A stretch of 64,000 nt of DNA, from positions 1 through 64,000 of the forward strand of contig NZ_JARXHW010000004.1 of the NCBI RefSeq assembly GCF_031127805.1, read 5' to 3'. Below, piece after piece: positions 9,511-17,773 of the stretch; within the stretch, counting starts at the first letter, position 1; each line of letters starts with the position of its first letter. The translations under genes were made by a program, and so were the position numbers. Source of the DNA: Thalassobacterium maritimum. Its GTDB lineage: Bacteria; Verrucomicrobiota; Verrucomicrobiia; Opitutales; Coraliomargaritaceae. The notes under the pieces were generated by a model that ran no database searches, was not told the origin of the DNA, and was given only the letters and a program-made list of their open reading frames with translations.

Positions 9511-12500
9511 CCTGAGGTAATTGAATCGAAAGCGATAAGGGCAGTGCCTCTGAGGAGGTGCCCACGCGCACACGAAGTTCTTCTGAATGAGTGACCCACT
9601 CGCGCTGTGACCGCGAGTAATGAGCCAGTTCCTGCGGAGTCAGGCGAAAGCGCACGAGCTTGTGCTCGCCGGGCTTCAGACTCACTTTTTCAAAACCTCG
9701 CAACTCCAGCATCTGACTCGGATGCTCCGGGGAACGGCCTTCGAGATAAAGTTGAACCACTTCTTGCCCGGCTAGAGCACCGTGATTCGTCACAGTCAGA
9801 GAGAGCAGGATTTCACCGGAATCTTCAGCAGCAACCTCTCGCAAATCACTTAACTCGAATGTGGTATAGGAGAGTCCATGCCCGAAACAAAAGAGTGCTT
9901 GCTTCCCATGACTGCTGTAATCCCGGTAGCCGACCATCATTCCTTCACTGTATCGGCTGCAATCCGCCCGATAACGTTCATCGGCTTGGTGCACCTCCAG
10001 CTCTTCCAAATGGTTCGGAAAGGTGAACGGTAATTTGCCACTGGGATTTACGGTGCCAAACAGCACTTCCGCCAGTGCCTTGCCACCTTCCATGCCGGCA
10101 TAGGAAGTCCAAACAATCGACTTGGCGCGAGGCGACCAGGGCATTTCAACGGCAGAGCCGCTGATCAGGCAAACCACCATCTCGGGCGCGACTTGGAGCA
10201 GATCGTCAATCAAGGCATCCTGCCCATCGGGAAGCTGTAAATCCTTTCGGTCACGCCCTTCAATATCCTGCATGTGCGACAGCCCCCCGACAAAGATAAC
10301 CGCATCGGCCTCCTTCGCAATCCGCAGAGCTTCCTCACGCGTGGAGCGGCCACCCGTATTCGCGACCGCATCGACCGGACGCCGCCAGCCGAATTTCACG
10401 TAGCTCGCATTGTCGCTCATGGCAAAGCGCAACTGGATCGAAACGACCTCACCGGCTTCCAAAGACAAATTGGCACGCGCCACATGGCGGTGCGCATCAC
10501 AATCCGTCTGACACAGGGTTTTCCCATTCAGCAAGAGCTCCGCCAGTCCGTCGGTCATGAAACCAAAATGATAGGTCCCCGCCTCCGGCGCCGTCAGTTC
10601 TGTTTCCCAGATAACACTGAAGTTCTGGCCGTGCACACCACCGGGCAACTGATCATGCAGGCTTTCATAGGCAGCATTCTCAGCATATTCAAAAGTCGCC
10701 TCGCCTTCAAAGTTGCGCCCCTGATGGAAATAGGCCTTCCAGCCTTTCACTCCGGAGCCTTCATCCGCCGTGTAAAGAAGCTCGGTCGGGATCGGCACCA
10801 GCCCATCTGCATCATCCGGGTATCCCTTGGCATACATCACTTCAACGGAGTCGCCCAAATACTTCCGGATTCCTTCCAACGGCGAGACTTCGTAAAGCGT
10901 CTTCACGGCAGAGCTATTGCCACCGGAGGCATGCTTGACGAGTGCGTTCTCGCCAATCACAGCAAGCTTACGAATCGCTAGCGCTTGCAACGGGAGCACC
11001 GCCGCTTCGTTCTTCATCAGAACGACCGCTTCCCGCGCAGCTTCGAGCGTCGTCAACTGGTGCGCCCGCGTATTGCGCGCCCCCGGTCGCCGCTTCGGGT
11101 CAAATGCGCCGGCCAGATACATCACTCGCAACACCCGACGGACTTTGTTGTCCAATTCAGCTTCGGCATACTTCCCGGATTGGATGCCTTCCAAAAATGC
11201 TTTGGCCAGATAGTAATCTTCAAAAGGCCGGTCCGTCCCCATCTCAATATCCAAGCCGCCGCGCACGGACTCTTCCGTGTTTTTCGCGCCCGCCCAGTCA
11301 CTGATATAGGCCCCTTTGAACCCCCACTCGCCTTTGAGAATCCCATTCACCAAATAGTCGTTGTGGCAGCAGCACTGCCCGCGAAACTCGTTATACGCCC
11401 CCATGACGGTGGCGACGCCCCCTTCTTTGACTGCAGCCTCAAATCCGGGGAGATACAGCTCACGCAATACCGTCTCGTCCATCTCGACATCCGTCTCGAA
11501 GCGATTCCACTCCTGGTTGTTCGCAGCAAAATGCTTCACGCAGGCTGCCACATCTTGCGCTTGGATGGCCCGGACTGCCGGCACCACCAACTCAGCGGTC
11601 AAATAGGGATCTTCACTGTAATACTCAAAGTTTCGCCCACACAGCGGTGTCCGGATCAAATTAATCCCCGGGCCCAGAATCACGTCTTTACCACGGTGCC
11701 GCGCCTCGGCGCCTAAGACCGCACCGCAACGCGCCATCAGTTCGCGGTTCCAGGTGGCAGCCTGTGCCGTGCCACAGGGCAAGTAGCTCGCGTGGTCATC
11801 GTCCCAGCCGGCTGGCTCCCAGCGTGTTTTACTGATTTCATGGCGTACCCCATGCGGGCCATCCGACATCTCGAAGGCCGGTACGTTCAGACGCGGAACG
11901 GGGTTGGTGGCAAACTTACTGCCCGCATGACAGAGCGACACTTTCTCCTCCAGACTAAGCTGCGCCAACATGCTTTCAACAAATGTATCCACTTTCTCAT
12001 AACGATTCATGGCAGAAATCGTATGGGCAGAGGGCCCACGCACCTGCAGCATCGCCTCTATCGTCACTTGCGACAAATCCCCCGCCTTCAAGTGCGCGCG
12101 TGGATCACTGGCGGCAGGACCGACCGCCAACACCGCCATCCCGGCCGCAAGCGCAGCCTCAATTCCGGCTTCCGCATCTTCAACGACGAGACAAGCCCCG
12201 GGCTCAACAGCAAGTTGCCGAGCGGCTAAAGTAAACACTTCCGGATCCGGCTTCGAACGCGTGATACAGCTGCCGTCGACCACCGCATCAAACACGGCAT
12301 TCAAGCCAATCGCCTGAAGTATAAAAGCGGCGTCCTTGCTGGATGAGCCAATGCCCACTTTCACCCCCTGCGCCTTCAGTTGGTCCAGGCAGTCCATCAC
12401 GCCGGGCAGGATCTCGTCGGCCTGTAATTTCGAAAGCAACTGACGGTAGATCGTATTCTGATGCTCAACCATCGCGACCTTATCGGCCTCGCTGTAGTCT

Positions 12501-12709
12501 CTGCTGGCATCGCCCAAAATGATCTCCAGCGTCTCCATGCAGCTGCCCCCACGCAGACACTCATTTTTCTGCCGTGAAAAAGAAAAGCCCTTCTCATCGG
12601 CCAATTGCTTCCAGGCCAAGTAGTGATACTCGTCCGTCGATACGATCACGCCATCGAGATCAAAAATAACCGCCTCTATCGAATGCTTCATAGTCAAACA
12701 CGCCCTCAT
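9497..12709 (-). CDS. Fusion: beta-phosphoglucomutase-like HAD domain plus GH3 glycosidase with PA14 insert
   Basis: A 1070-residue fusion with no signal peptide, so cytoplasmic. Residues 12-215 form a beta-phosphoglucomutase-like HAD domain: FDLDGVI (nucleophile Asp17, acid/base Asp19), YHYLAWK, SSSKDAAF, RSKPDP and VVEDAEAG are all present. The phosphate-binding Arg usually found in the G-V-S-R motif is Cys57 here (RGGSCMET). Residues from about 235 form a GH3 enzyme: MSDGPHG, KHFAANN (Lys392-His393), nucleophile Asp471 in YISDWAGA, a PA14-type domain (about 650-775) inserted in the second GH3 domain, and a C-terminal fibronectin III-like domain. The start overlaps the symporter stop by 4 bp (ATGA); a second ATG lies at 12691. 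It probably cleaves imported beta-glycosides and processes a sugar phosphate; the exact substrate is unknown. Confidence 0.88.
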   Translation of the reverse strand: MRACLTMKHSIEAVIFDLDGVIVSTDEYHYLAWKQLADEKGFSFSRQKNECLRGGSCMETLEIILGDASRDYSEADKVAMVEHQNTIYRQLLSKLQADEILPGVMDCLDQLKAQGVKVGIGSSSKDAAFILQAIGLNAVFDAVVDGSCITRSKPDPEVFTLAARQLAVEPGACLVVEDAEAGIEAALAAGMAVLAVGPAASDPRAHLKAGDLSQVTIEAMLQVRGPSAHTISAMNRYEKVDTFVESMLAQLSLEEKVSLCHAGSKFATNPVPRLNVPAFEMSDGPHGVRHEISKTRWEPAGWDDDHASYLPCGTAQAATWNRELMARCGAVLGAEARHRGKDVILGPGINLIRTPLCGRNFEYYSEDPYLTAELVVPAVRAIQAQDVAACVKHFAANNQEWNRFETDVEMDETVLRELYLPGFEAAVKEGGVATVMGAYNEFRGQCCCHNDYLVNGILKGEWGFKGAYISDWAGAKNTEESVRGGLDIEMGTDRPFEDYYLAKAFLEGIQSGKYAEAELDNKVRRVLRVMYLAGAFDPKRRPGARNTRAHQLTTLEAAREAVVLMKNEAAVLPLQALAIRKLAVIGENALVKHASGGNSSAVKTLYEVSPLEGIRKYLGDSVEVMYAKGYPDDADGLVPIPTELLYTADEGSGVKGWKAYFHQGRNFEGEATFEYAENAAYESLHDQLPGGVHGQNFSVIWETELTAPEAGTYHFGFMTDGLAELLLNGKTLCQTDCDAHRHVARANLSLEAGEVVSIQLRFAMSDNASYVKFGWRRPVDAVANTGGRSTREEALRIAKEADAVIFVGGLSHMQDIEGRDRKDLQLPDGQDALIDDLLQVAPEMVVCLISGSAVEMPWSPRAKSIVWTSYAGMEGGKALAEVLFGTVNPSGKLPFTFPNHLEELEVHQADERYRADCSRYSEGMMVGYRDYSSHGKQALFCFGHGLSYTTFELSDLREVAAEDSGEILLSLTVTNHGALAGQEVVQLYLEGRSPEHPSQMLELRGFEKVSLKPGEHKLVRFRLTPQELAHYSRSQREWVTHSEELRVRVGTSSEALPLSLSIQLPQALLL

Positions 12710-15006
12710 TCTTCTTCCTTGATCTCAATGCCCCTAGCTTTAAATGCAGCTTTATCAGTCAGAGAAACATGATCTTCGACCATACCGTTATCCAGCGGGT
12801 CATCGATACGCGCGGCGAGATCAACAAACAACTGCCTCAAGTCGATCACACCGCCGACCAGAAACCAAAACGTTGAAACGATGCCAAGAATGCCAGTGAC
12901 GCATAGACTTGTAATAAAAAAGTAACTACTCCACCACTCTGAAGGCCACGGAGAGATCCAATTCCAAACAAGAACCCCCAAGAAACAAAACCCGAATTTG
13001 TATACGATTGCATAGCCAAAAACCGACCATGCAATGATTCGGTCCCCCAATGAATATTCAGGTGTGATGCCGATCAACTTCTTACATGCATTCCCCAGCG
13101 TCCACTTGAAAGGCTCTTTATACTCGTGTGCGACATCATACTCACCGCGGTGGAGCAAACGATCCAAATTATAAGGCTGACGCTGTGTCAATGCGGTTCC
13201 GATGACATACGCGGCGACGCCGCTCACCATCGACAGGAAATACAGTTCGTAAGAATTGATCGGAAATTTCACCGCATTCATCTCCCAGACAACATAAGGT
13301 TGAAACGGACTAGAAACCGTATGCAACAATCCACCAACTGGCTCCACCCAGCCCTTCAGCTCCAACCACGGATACACACGTTCAGCCCAATTCCTCTGAA
13401 GGAAAAGACCGCAAATCGACAGGCCAGAACCAAAGAACAATGAACAAAAAGCCCCGACAGTATTGCCGAATCGGCTATACAAACCAAAAATCATAATTGG
13501 TCCCGCACCTCCAAGCCAAACCGCAGTCATAATTGTGGTGAACATTATAATGTAGTCGATTTGTATAAAAAATATGGATACTACAAAAAAGAACACACAG
13601 ACGCTCAACGAAGACAAGCGAAGCCAAAGAACATGTTTCTCCGGTGAGAGTGGCTCCTTTAGAAACGGAACGATAATGTCCTGAACAATCGTCGAAGATG
13701 CATTGAATACCCGGGAATCATCCGTCGAGATCAGAAGCATAATCATTAATAGGCAAAACAGTCCCAATAAACCGGTCGGCAAAAGATTCTTGAGTGCCAC
13801 CGGCAACATCATCTGATGATACAAGGTCTTGAATGTCTGAAACTGTAAGTTCCCTTCCGGCGTTCCGCCCAAACTATCATAGGCGACATCCATATACACC
13901 GTGTCAATTCCATGCTCCCGGGATAGTGGCGCATCCACTCCAATCTGATGCCTTTGCACGGGGATCGACTTGATGGCACCTTGAAGTTCCTGCCGGTGTA
14001 TTGCATCATCGACAACCTCCGAAGCCACTTGCTCGGATAATTCTTGGCGGATGCCATGACTGGTCGCCGCGAACTTCTCATGCGTCATTACAGCAATAAC
14101 CATGACCGCCACGAGAAGAAGCATGAGTCCGGAATAAAGCGAACGCCAGGTCCCCACAATCGCCCCCATTTTCTGCTCATGTGGCGTGCGACCACAATTA
14201 GTGGTATCATTCCCAATCCAACTGGCACGATTGAGAATACTGCCCAGGATGGTCACGAAGAGAGCAAAAATATTAAAATCACGAAGCTTCTCGATATCAA
14301 AGGGATTGATAAAACTCTCACCATCGACCCGATCCATCATGACCGGACCAATCGTGTCATACCAACCAAAGTTGAGGAAAATGTATCCAGCAATCACTAC
14401 GAAAATCGGGTAGCTGACAATCCCCTGAAATGCATCCGAGATGAGCAGGGAAATACGCCCCCCGGGCCAGAGCACCACCATACACATCGAAAGTGACAGC
14501 CCCACGACCAATGCGAATGTCGGTAAGTTAATGCCCCAGAGAGTCACACTATGTGGTAGACCGAGAAAATAGATGAAGAAATTGGCGGCGACCGCCGGCC
14601 CGATCGCATTGGTAATCATTTCAGAAATCGTTCGTAAGGTGGCCGCAACGATACGAAACGGACGATTGTAACGCATTTCCAGAAATTGCCCCATCGAAAG
14701 TGAGCGCGTCTCACGAAATCGATACACACAATAACCCGTCAGCCCCATGATGATGCCAACCGGAACTGTCAGGTATTCCCAGAAAGTAAGCGCGTAGCCG
14801 ACCTGATATTTCGATTCAACCAAGGCCACCAAAGTGATCACGCTCAGTCCAGCCGTCAGGTCACCCGCGGTTATGACATAACGACCGGCAACGCGGCCAG
14901 CCGCCAAAAAATCAACAACACCTCTGACATATCTCCGGCTATATACAGCGATATATAGCACGAAACATACAGGCACAATTGCAATCAACCAATCGATCCA
15001 ATGCAT
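12706..15006 (-). CDS. Sodium:solute symporter (SSS family)
   Basis: A 766-residue inner-membrane protein with many hydrophobic helices. The N-terminal region (WLIAIVPVCFVLYIAV, then FLAAGRVAGRYVITAGDL) and the later STDDSRVFNASSTIVQDI segment are typical of the sodium:solute symporter family. It is longer than the usual 500-600 residues because of an extra hydrophilic loop (about residues 320-390) and a long C-terminal part with further helices. It probably imports a sugar or oligosaccharide with sodium for the downstream GH3 fusion enzyme, to which it is joined by a 4-bp overlap. The substrate is inferred only from context. Confidence 0.85.
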   Translation of the reverse strand: MHWIDWLIAIVPVCFVLYIAVYSRRYVRGVVDFLAAGRVAGRYVITAGDLTAGLSVITLVALVESKYQVGYALTFWEYLTVPVGIIMGLTGYCVYRFRETRSLSMGQFLEMRYNRPFRIVAATLRTISEMITNAIGPAVAANFFIYFLGLPHSVTLWGINLPTFALVVGLSLSMCMVVLWPGGRISLLISDAFQGIVSYPIFVVIAGYIFLNFGWYDTIGPVMMDRVDGESFINPFDIEKLRDFNIFALFVTILGSILNRASWIGNDTTNCGRTPHEQKMGAIVGTWRSLYSGLMLLLVAVMVIAVMTHEKFAATSHGIRQELSEQVASEVVDDAIHRQELQGAIKSIPVQRHQIGVDAPLSREHGIDTVYMDVAYDSLGGTPEGNLQFQTFKTLYHQMMLPVALKNLLPTGLLGLFCLLMIMLLISTDDSRVFNASSTIVQDIIVPFLKEPLSPEKHVLWLRLSSLSVCVFFFVVSIFFIQIDYIIMFTTIMTAVWLGGAGPIMIFGLYSRFGNTVGAFCSLFFGSGLSICGLFLQRNWAERVYPWLELKGWVEPVGGLLHTVSSPFQPYVVWEMNAVKFPINSYELYFLSMVSGVAAYVIGTALTQRQPYNLDRLLHRGEYDVAHEYKEPFKWTLGNACKKLIGITPEYSLGDRIIAWSVFGYAIVYKFGFCFLGVLVWNWISPWPSEWWSSYFFITSLCVTGILGIVSTFWFLVGGVIDLRQLFVDLAARIDDPLDNGMVEDHVSLTDKAAFKARGIEIKEEE

Positions 15007-15155
15007 AGAATTCTTTCTCTCCTTATAAATTTATATATGCGAAACAGTCCAGAGCACTGGCAGCAGATGAACGCGTTCATTCCAGTACAGATGCAGTACG
15101 CCCGCCCAGCCGAGCCGCGCAAAATGGGGAAGGCCCGAGCAAGTGAAGAGAGGCA

Positions 15156-15815
15156 CTACTCCGGCAACTCCTCGCCCCAGACTGCCAACTCTCCGATCAC
15201 CAATTGATTCAGGACACGATCTGTATGCGCTTCATCCCAATGACTCATAAATACTTTAACGTAGCGGGCAGACACTGGGTCGGACGCGGAGATAACCACC
15301 TCAACATTCCGCCCCGCATCTTCTTTCTCCGAATCGAGCACAGCACGTTCGCCACCCCAGGTTCCAAGCGGCTCAAAAGTCTCACCATCCTGACTGACCT
15401 GAGCGATGAAAGTCGACGCACCACGACGCCCATTCGTGCGTAAGGAAGCCGAGACAGTCTCAACCGCATAGACTGCCTTCAAGTCAATCAGCACAGTGGC
15501 GCCATGACGCCCATGCCATGCACCATAAACCGCGGTATTCCCGACCCGCTCGTTATGCCCATCAAAGAGTCGCTTGGTGCCGAACTTCACGATCGCCGGA
15601 TCAGTCGTCCCAAAGCCACCTCCAACATTGTCATCAACAAGATACTCCGAACTGGCCCCCGTCCAAATGACACCCGCATGGGACACTTCACTGGTGCTTC
15701 CCGGATAAGAAGCGATGCCAGTCTTTGCAGGATTGTCCGTCAATAGCTTCGCAGCAAAGCCAGACATAGGCACCAGAACACATAGAGACAGATTAATAAC
15801 ACGATACATATACAT
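15156..15815 (-). CDS. Secreted discoidin-like protein
   Basis: A 219-residue protein. The start is placed at MYMYRVINLSLCVLVP, giving a signal peptide ending near SGFA; the open frame continues about 100 codons upstream through a region that looks like promoter DNA. The mature protein is a single discoidin (F5/8 type C)-like module: ...TVLIDLKAVYAVETVS..., FIAQVSQDGETFEPLG, SARYVKVFMSHW and IGELAVWGEE match the pattern in both large hydrolases of this locus. It has no catalytic domain, so it may be a surface or periplasmic sugar-binding protein. It is the first gene of the minus-strand operon, 149 bp before the symporter gene. Confidence 0.7.
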   Translation of the reverse strand: MYMYRVINLSLCVLVPMSGFAAKLLTDNPAKTGIASYPGSTSEVSHAGVIWTGASSEYLVDDNVGGGFGTTDPAIVKFGTKRLFDGHNERVGNTAVYGAWHGRHGATVLIDLKAVYAVETVSASLRTNGRRGASTFIAQVSQDGETFEPLGTWGGERAVLDSEKEDAGRNVEVVISASDPVSARYVKVFMSHWDEAHTDRVLNQLVIGELAVWGEELPE

Positions 15816-15926
15816 AGGGGTGATTGGTTGATTATTATTTTTTTCAGTACAACGACTTTGAAGCCCGACTCGATAGGCACCACTTGGACGCCGAAGAAAA
15901 TTGATAGCCATCACATGAAAAGGCTC

Positions 15927-15944
15927 AATTGTTTCGAAACAATT
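15927..15944. promoter_or_regulatory. 18-bp perfect palindrome, candidate operator
   Basis: AATTGTTTCGAAACAATT is a perfect 18-bp palindrome with a central CG in the 336-bp divergent region between the discoidin-like gene (minus) and the PEP-CTERM gene (plus), about 110 bp upstream of the minus-strand operon. It fits the form TGTT-N4-AACA shared with 329-344. This is the strongest operator candidate in the locus; the LacI-type regulator encoded nearby is the obvious but unproven partner. Confidence 0.6.
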
Positions 15945-16085
15945 TATAGTAAAACAAAAAACTACAAGACTTTTCCTACGAAAAAACAACCAGATCACAC
16001 TAAAAATCACCAAATTGAGCGCATGCAGGGCAAATAAAACACCAAAACAAAGCCGGGCCACGCAAAGAAAAGCGCTAATATCGAG

Positions 16086-16115
16086 TTGACATGTTACGTA
16101 ACTATATATCATAAA
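16086..16115 (+). promoter_or_regulatory. Promoter with embedded operator-like palindrome
   Basis: TTGACA at 16086-16091 is a perfect -35 element. A -10-like AT-rich stretch (ATCATA or CATAAA, 16108-16115) follows at 16-18 bp. GTTACGTAAC (16093-16102), a 10-bp palindrome identical to the core of the element at 329-344, fills the spacer. A repressor bound there would block RNA polymerase. The promoter points to the PEP-CTERM gene starting at 16152. Confidence 0.55.
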
Positions 16116-16151
16116 GCACGCACTTAACCCCTAAAACCCAATAATAAAAAA

Positions 16152-17576
16152 ATGATGCACCTAGCAAAAACACATCAACCAAAGCCAGCAAACTCACTCC
16201 AAAAGGCGACACGACGAGCCATAGTCTCTTCGATACTGGCACTACCACTCACAACTTCAGCGCAACTCTACTGGGGAGACGCCAGCTACAGCGGAACCAC
16301 CTCCACCGCCGCCAGTTGGTATAGCGACGCCGACGGCACGACGGTCTCCGGAACTGCTCCTAGTAGCGACGACATCACCTTCAACACTAATCCGGTAAAT
16401 TCCACTGGCGGCACAGTCACCCTAGACTCAAACTTAGCAGTAAACTCCATCACCTTCAGCACCAGTGGCAACACGACAATAGAGGACGATGGCACCAGTA
16501 ACCAAATAATTTCCATCGGCAGCGGCGGCATCACAATGGATGCCGGGTCGGGCATTGTCAAAATCGGCGACGGCGGAGCAAGGCAGACAAGAACAGACCT
16601 TACGGCTTCGCAAACATGGACCAACAACTCCGACAGTACACTCACGGCGAGATACATCTCACTGCAAGCGGGATCTGGGATTCAGACGCTAACCTTGAGT
16701 GCCAATGGGGCTGGCAGTATTATCACTCCCTTTAAAGTTGAAGAACACGGCAGTTCACAACTTTCGCTCATCATCGACTCGGCCGGCAGCGGGCAGGTCA
16801 GACTCAGCAGCGCCACCGGAGGGTCCGCCTTCAGCGGAGGCGCTACAGTACTCCGCGGGCACCTTCGCATCGACGGCTCCAACTCCGCTGGTAACAGCGA
16901 TGTCACGCTCGGCAACACAACAGGAAGCTCCGAAGCAAAACTCACCATCAAAAACAATATTTTCACCAGTGATCTTACCGTTCAATCCGGTAGCTCCGGC
17001 ACAAAGTCTCTAGACAATGCCTACACCGCCGGGGTTACGGACTACCAAGGAAACATCACACTAGATGATAACCTGACACTGAGCACACGCTCCATGACAA
17101 TCTCCGGCGACATTTCGGGCGCTGGAGGTATCACAAAAACATCCGGCACCATTCTAACACTGAGTGGTAACAATAGCTTCATCGGTAACACAAGCATCGA
17201 AGCCGGGAATTTCGCACTAGATGAAAATGGCACCCTGAGCTTTCAGATTGGCGCCAACGGCAACAACAATCAGATCGATGCCACAGAAGGAGTAAATATA
17301 AGCCTCGACGGCACCTTCAACTTCGACCTAACCGGAGCGGAATTAACGGACGGGAACTCATGGACTATCGTCTCCGCCAGCTCAGTGACATACGGTGCCA
17401 CATTCGACATCGTCGGCTTCACCGAAAATGCAGGTATCTGGACCAAGGATGGATTTGCCTTCTCCGAAGCGACTGGCGAGCTAGCTTACGCCGTGCCCGA
17501 ACCATCCACGGCCGCGTTGATCCTGGGCTGCGCAGCCCTTACCCTCGTTAACAAACGTCGACGCACCAAGGCATAG
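16152..17576 (+). CDS. PEP-CTERM protein with autotransporter-type beta-strand repeats
   Basis: A 474-residue surface or exopolymer-associated protein. It has a signal peptide (IVSSILALPLTTSAQ, cleavage near residue 38), a long Ser/Thr/Gly/Asn-rich region of beta-helix character with segments such as GDISGAGGITKTSGTILTLS that match autotransporter-associated beta-strand repeats, and a C-terminal PEP-CTERM signal (VPEPST, hydrophobic helix, KRRR). PEP-CTERM proteins are processed by exosortase, which is not in this window. It is transcribed divergently from the glycosidase operon, under a promoter with an operator-like palindrome, so it may be made together with the carbohydrate-use genes. No enzymatic motif is visible. 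Confidence 0.8.
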   Translation: MMHLAKTHQPKPANSLQKATRRAIVSSILALPLTTSAQLYWGDASYSGTTSTAASWYSDADGTTVSGTAPSSDDITFNTNPVNSTGGTVTLDSNLAVNSITFSTSGNTTIEDDGTSNQIISIGSGGITMDAGSGIVKIGDGGARQTRTDLTASQTWTNNSDSTLTARYISLQAGSGIQTLTLSANGAGSIITPFKVEEHGSSQLSLIIDSAGSGQVRLSSATGGSAFSGGATVLRGHLRIDGSNSAGNSDVTLGNTTGSSEAKLTIKNNIFTSDLTVQSGSSGTKSLDNAYTAGVTDYQGNITLDDNLTLSTRSMTISGDISGAGGITKTSGTILTLSGNNSFIGNTSIEAGNFALDENGTLSFQIGANGNNNQIDATEGVNISLDGTFNFDLTGAELTDGNSWTIVSASSVTYGATFDIVGFTENAGIWTKDGFAFSEATGELAYAVPEPSTAALILGCAALTLVNKRRRTKA

Positions 17577-17773
17577 GCTCGAGAAGAGTCTCGATCTCCA
17601 ATAAGCGACCCGCACTAGCGATAGATAAAACGCTGCAAGTGATAAGAAATGCAGCCCGCTAGTCGAGGAGCTTAGACGAAAGGCAAGCGAGTCTAGCAAA
17701 ACGCCAGCGAAGCGCACTCAGGGTAAAAATCCAACGACAGCCAGTCCAATCAATCTAAAACAATCGCAACAAA
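17577..17773. other. Intergenic region with weak inverted repeat
   Basis: The 197 bp between the PEP-CTERM gene and the second hydrolase gene contain a short imperfect hairpin (TCGAGA/TCTCGA, about 17579-17594) and no promoter or operator element that I can defend. None of the TGTT-N4-AACA palindromes found elsewhere in the locus lies here. Confidence 0.3.

Noticed and set aside
10985..11716. Open frame of 243 codons on the plus strand opposite the GH3 domain
   Set aside because: Antisense shadow of a conserved enzyme; the sense frame carries all GH3 motifs.
15816..16112. N-terminal extension of the discoidin-like protein by about 100 residues
   Set aside because: The extension would run through the palindrome and promoter region, and the signal peptide starts cleanly at 15815.
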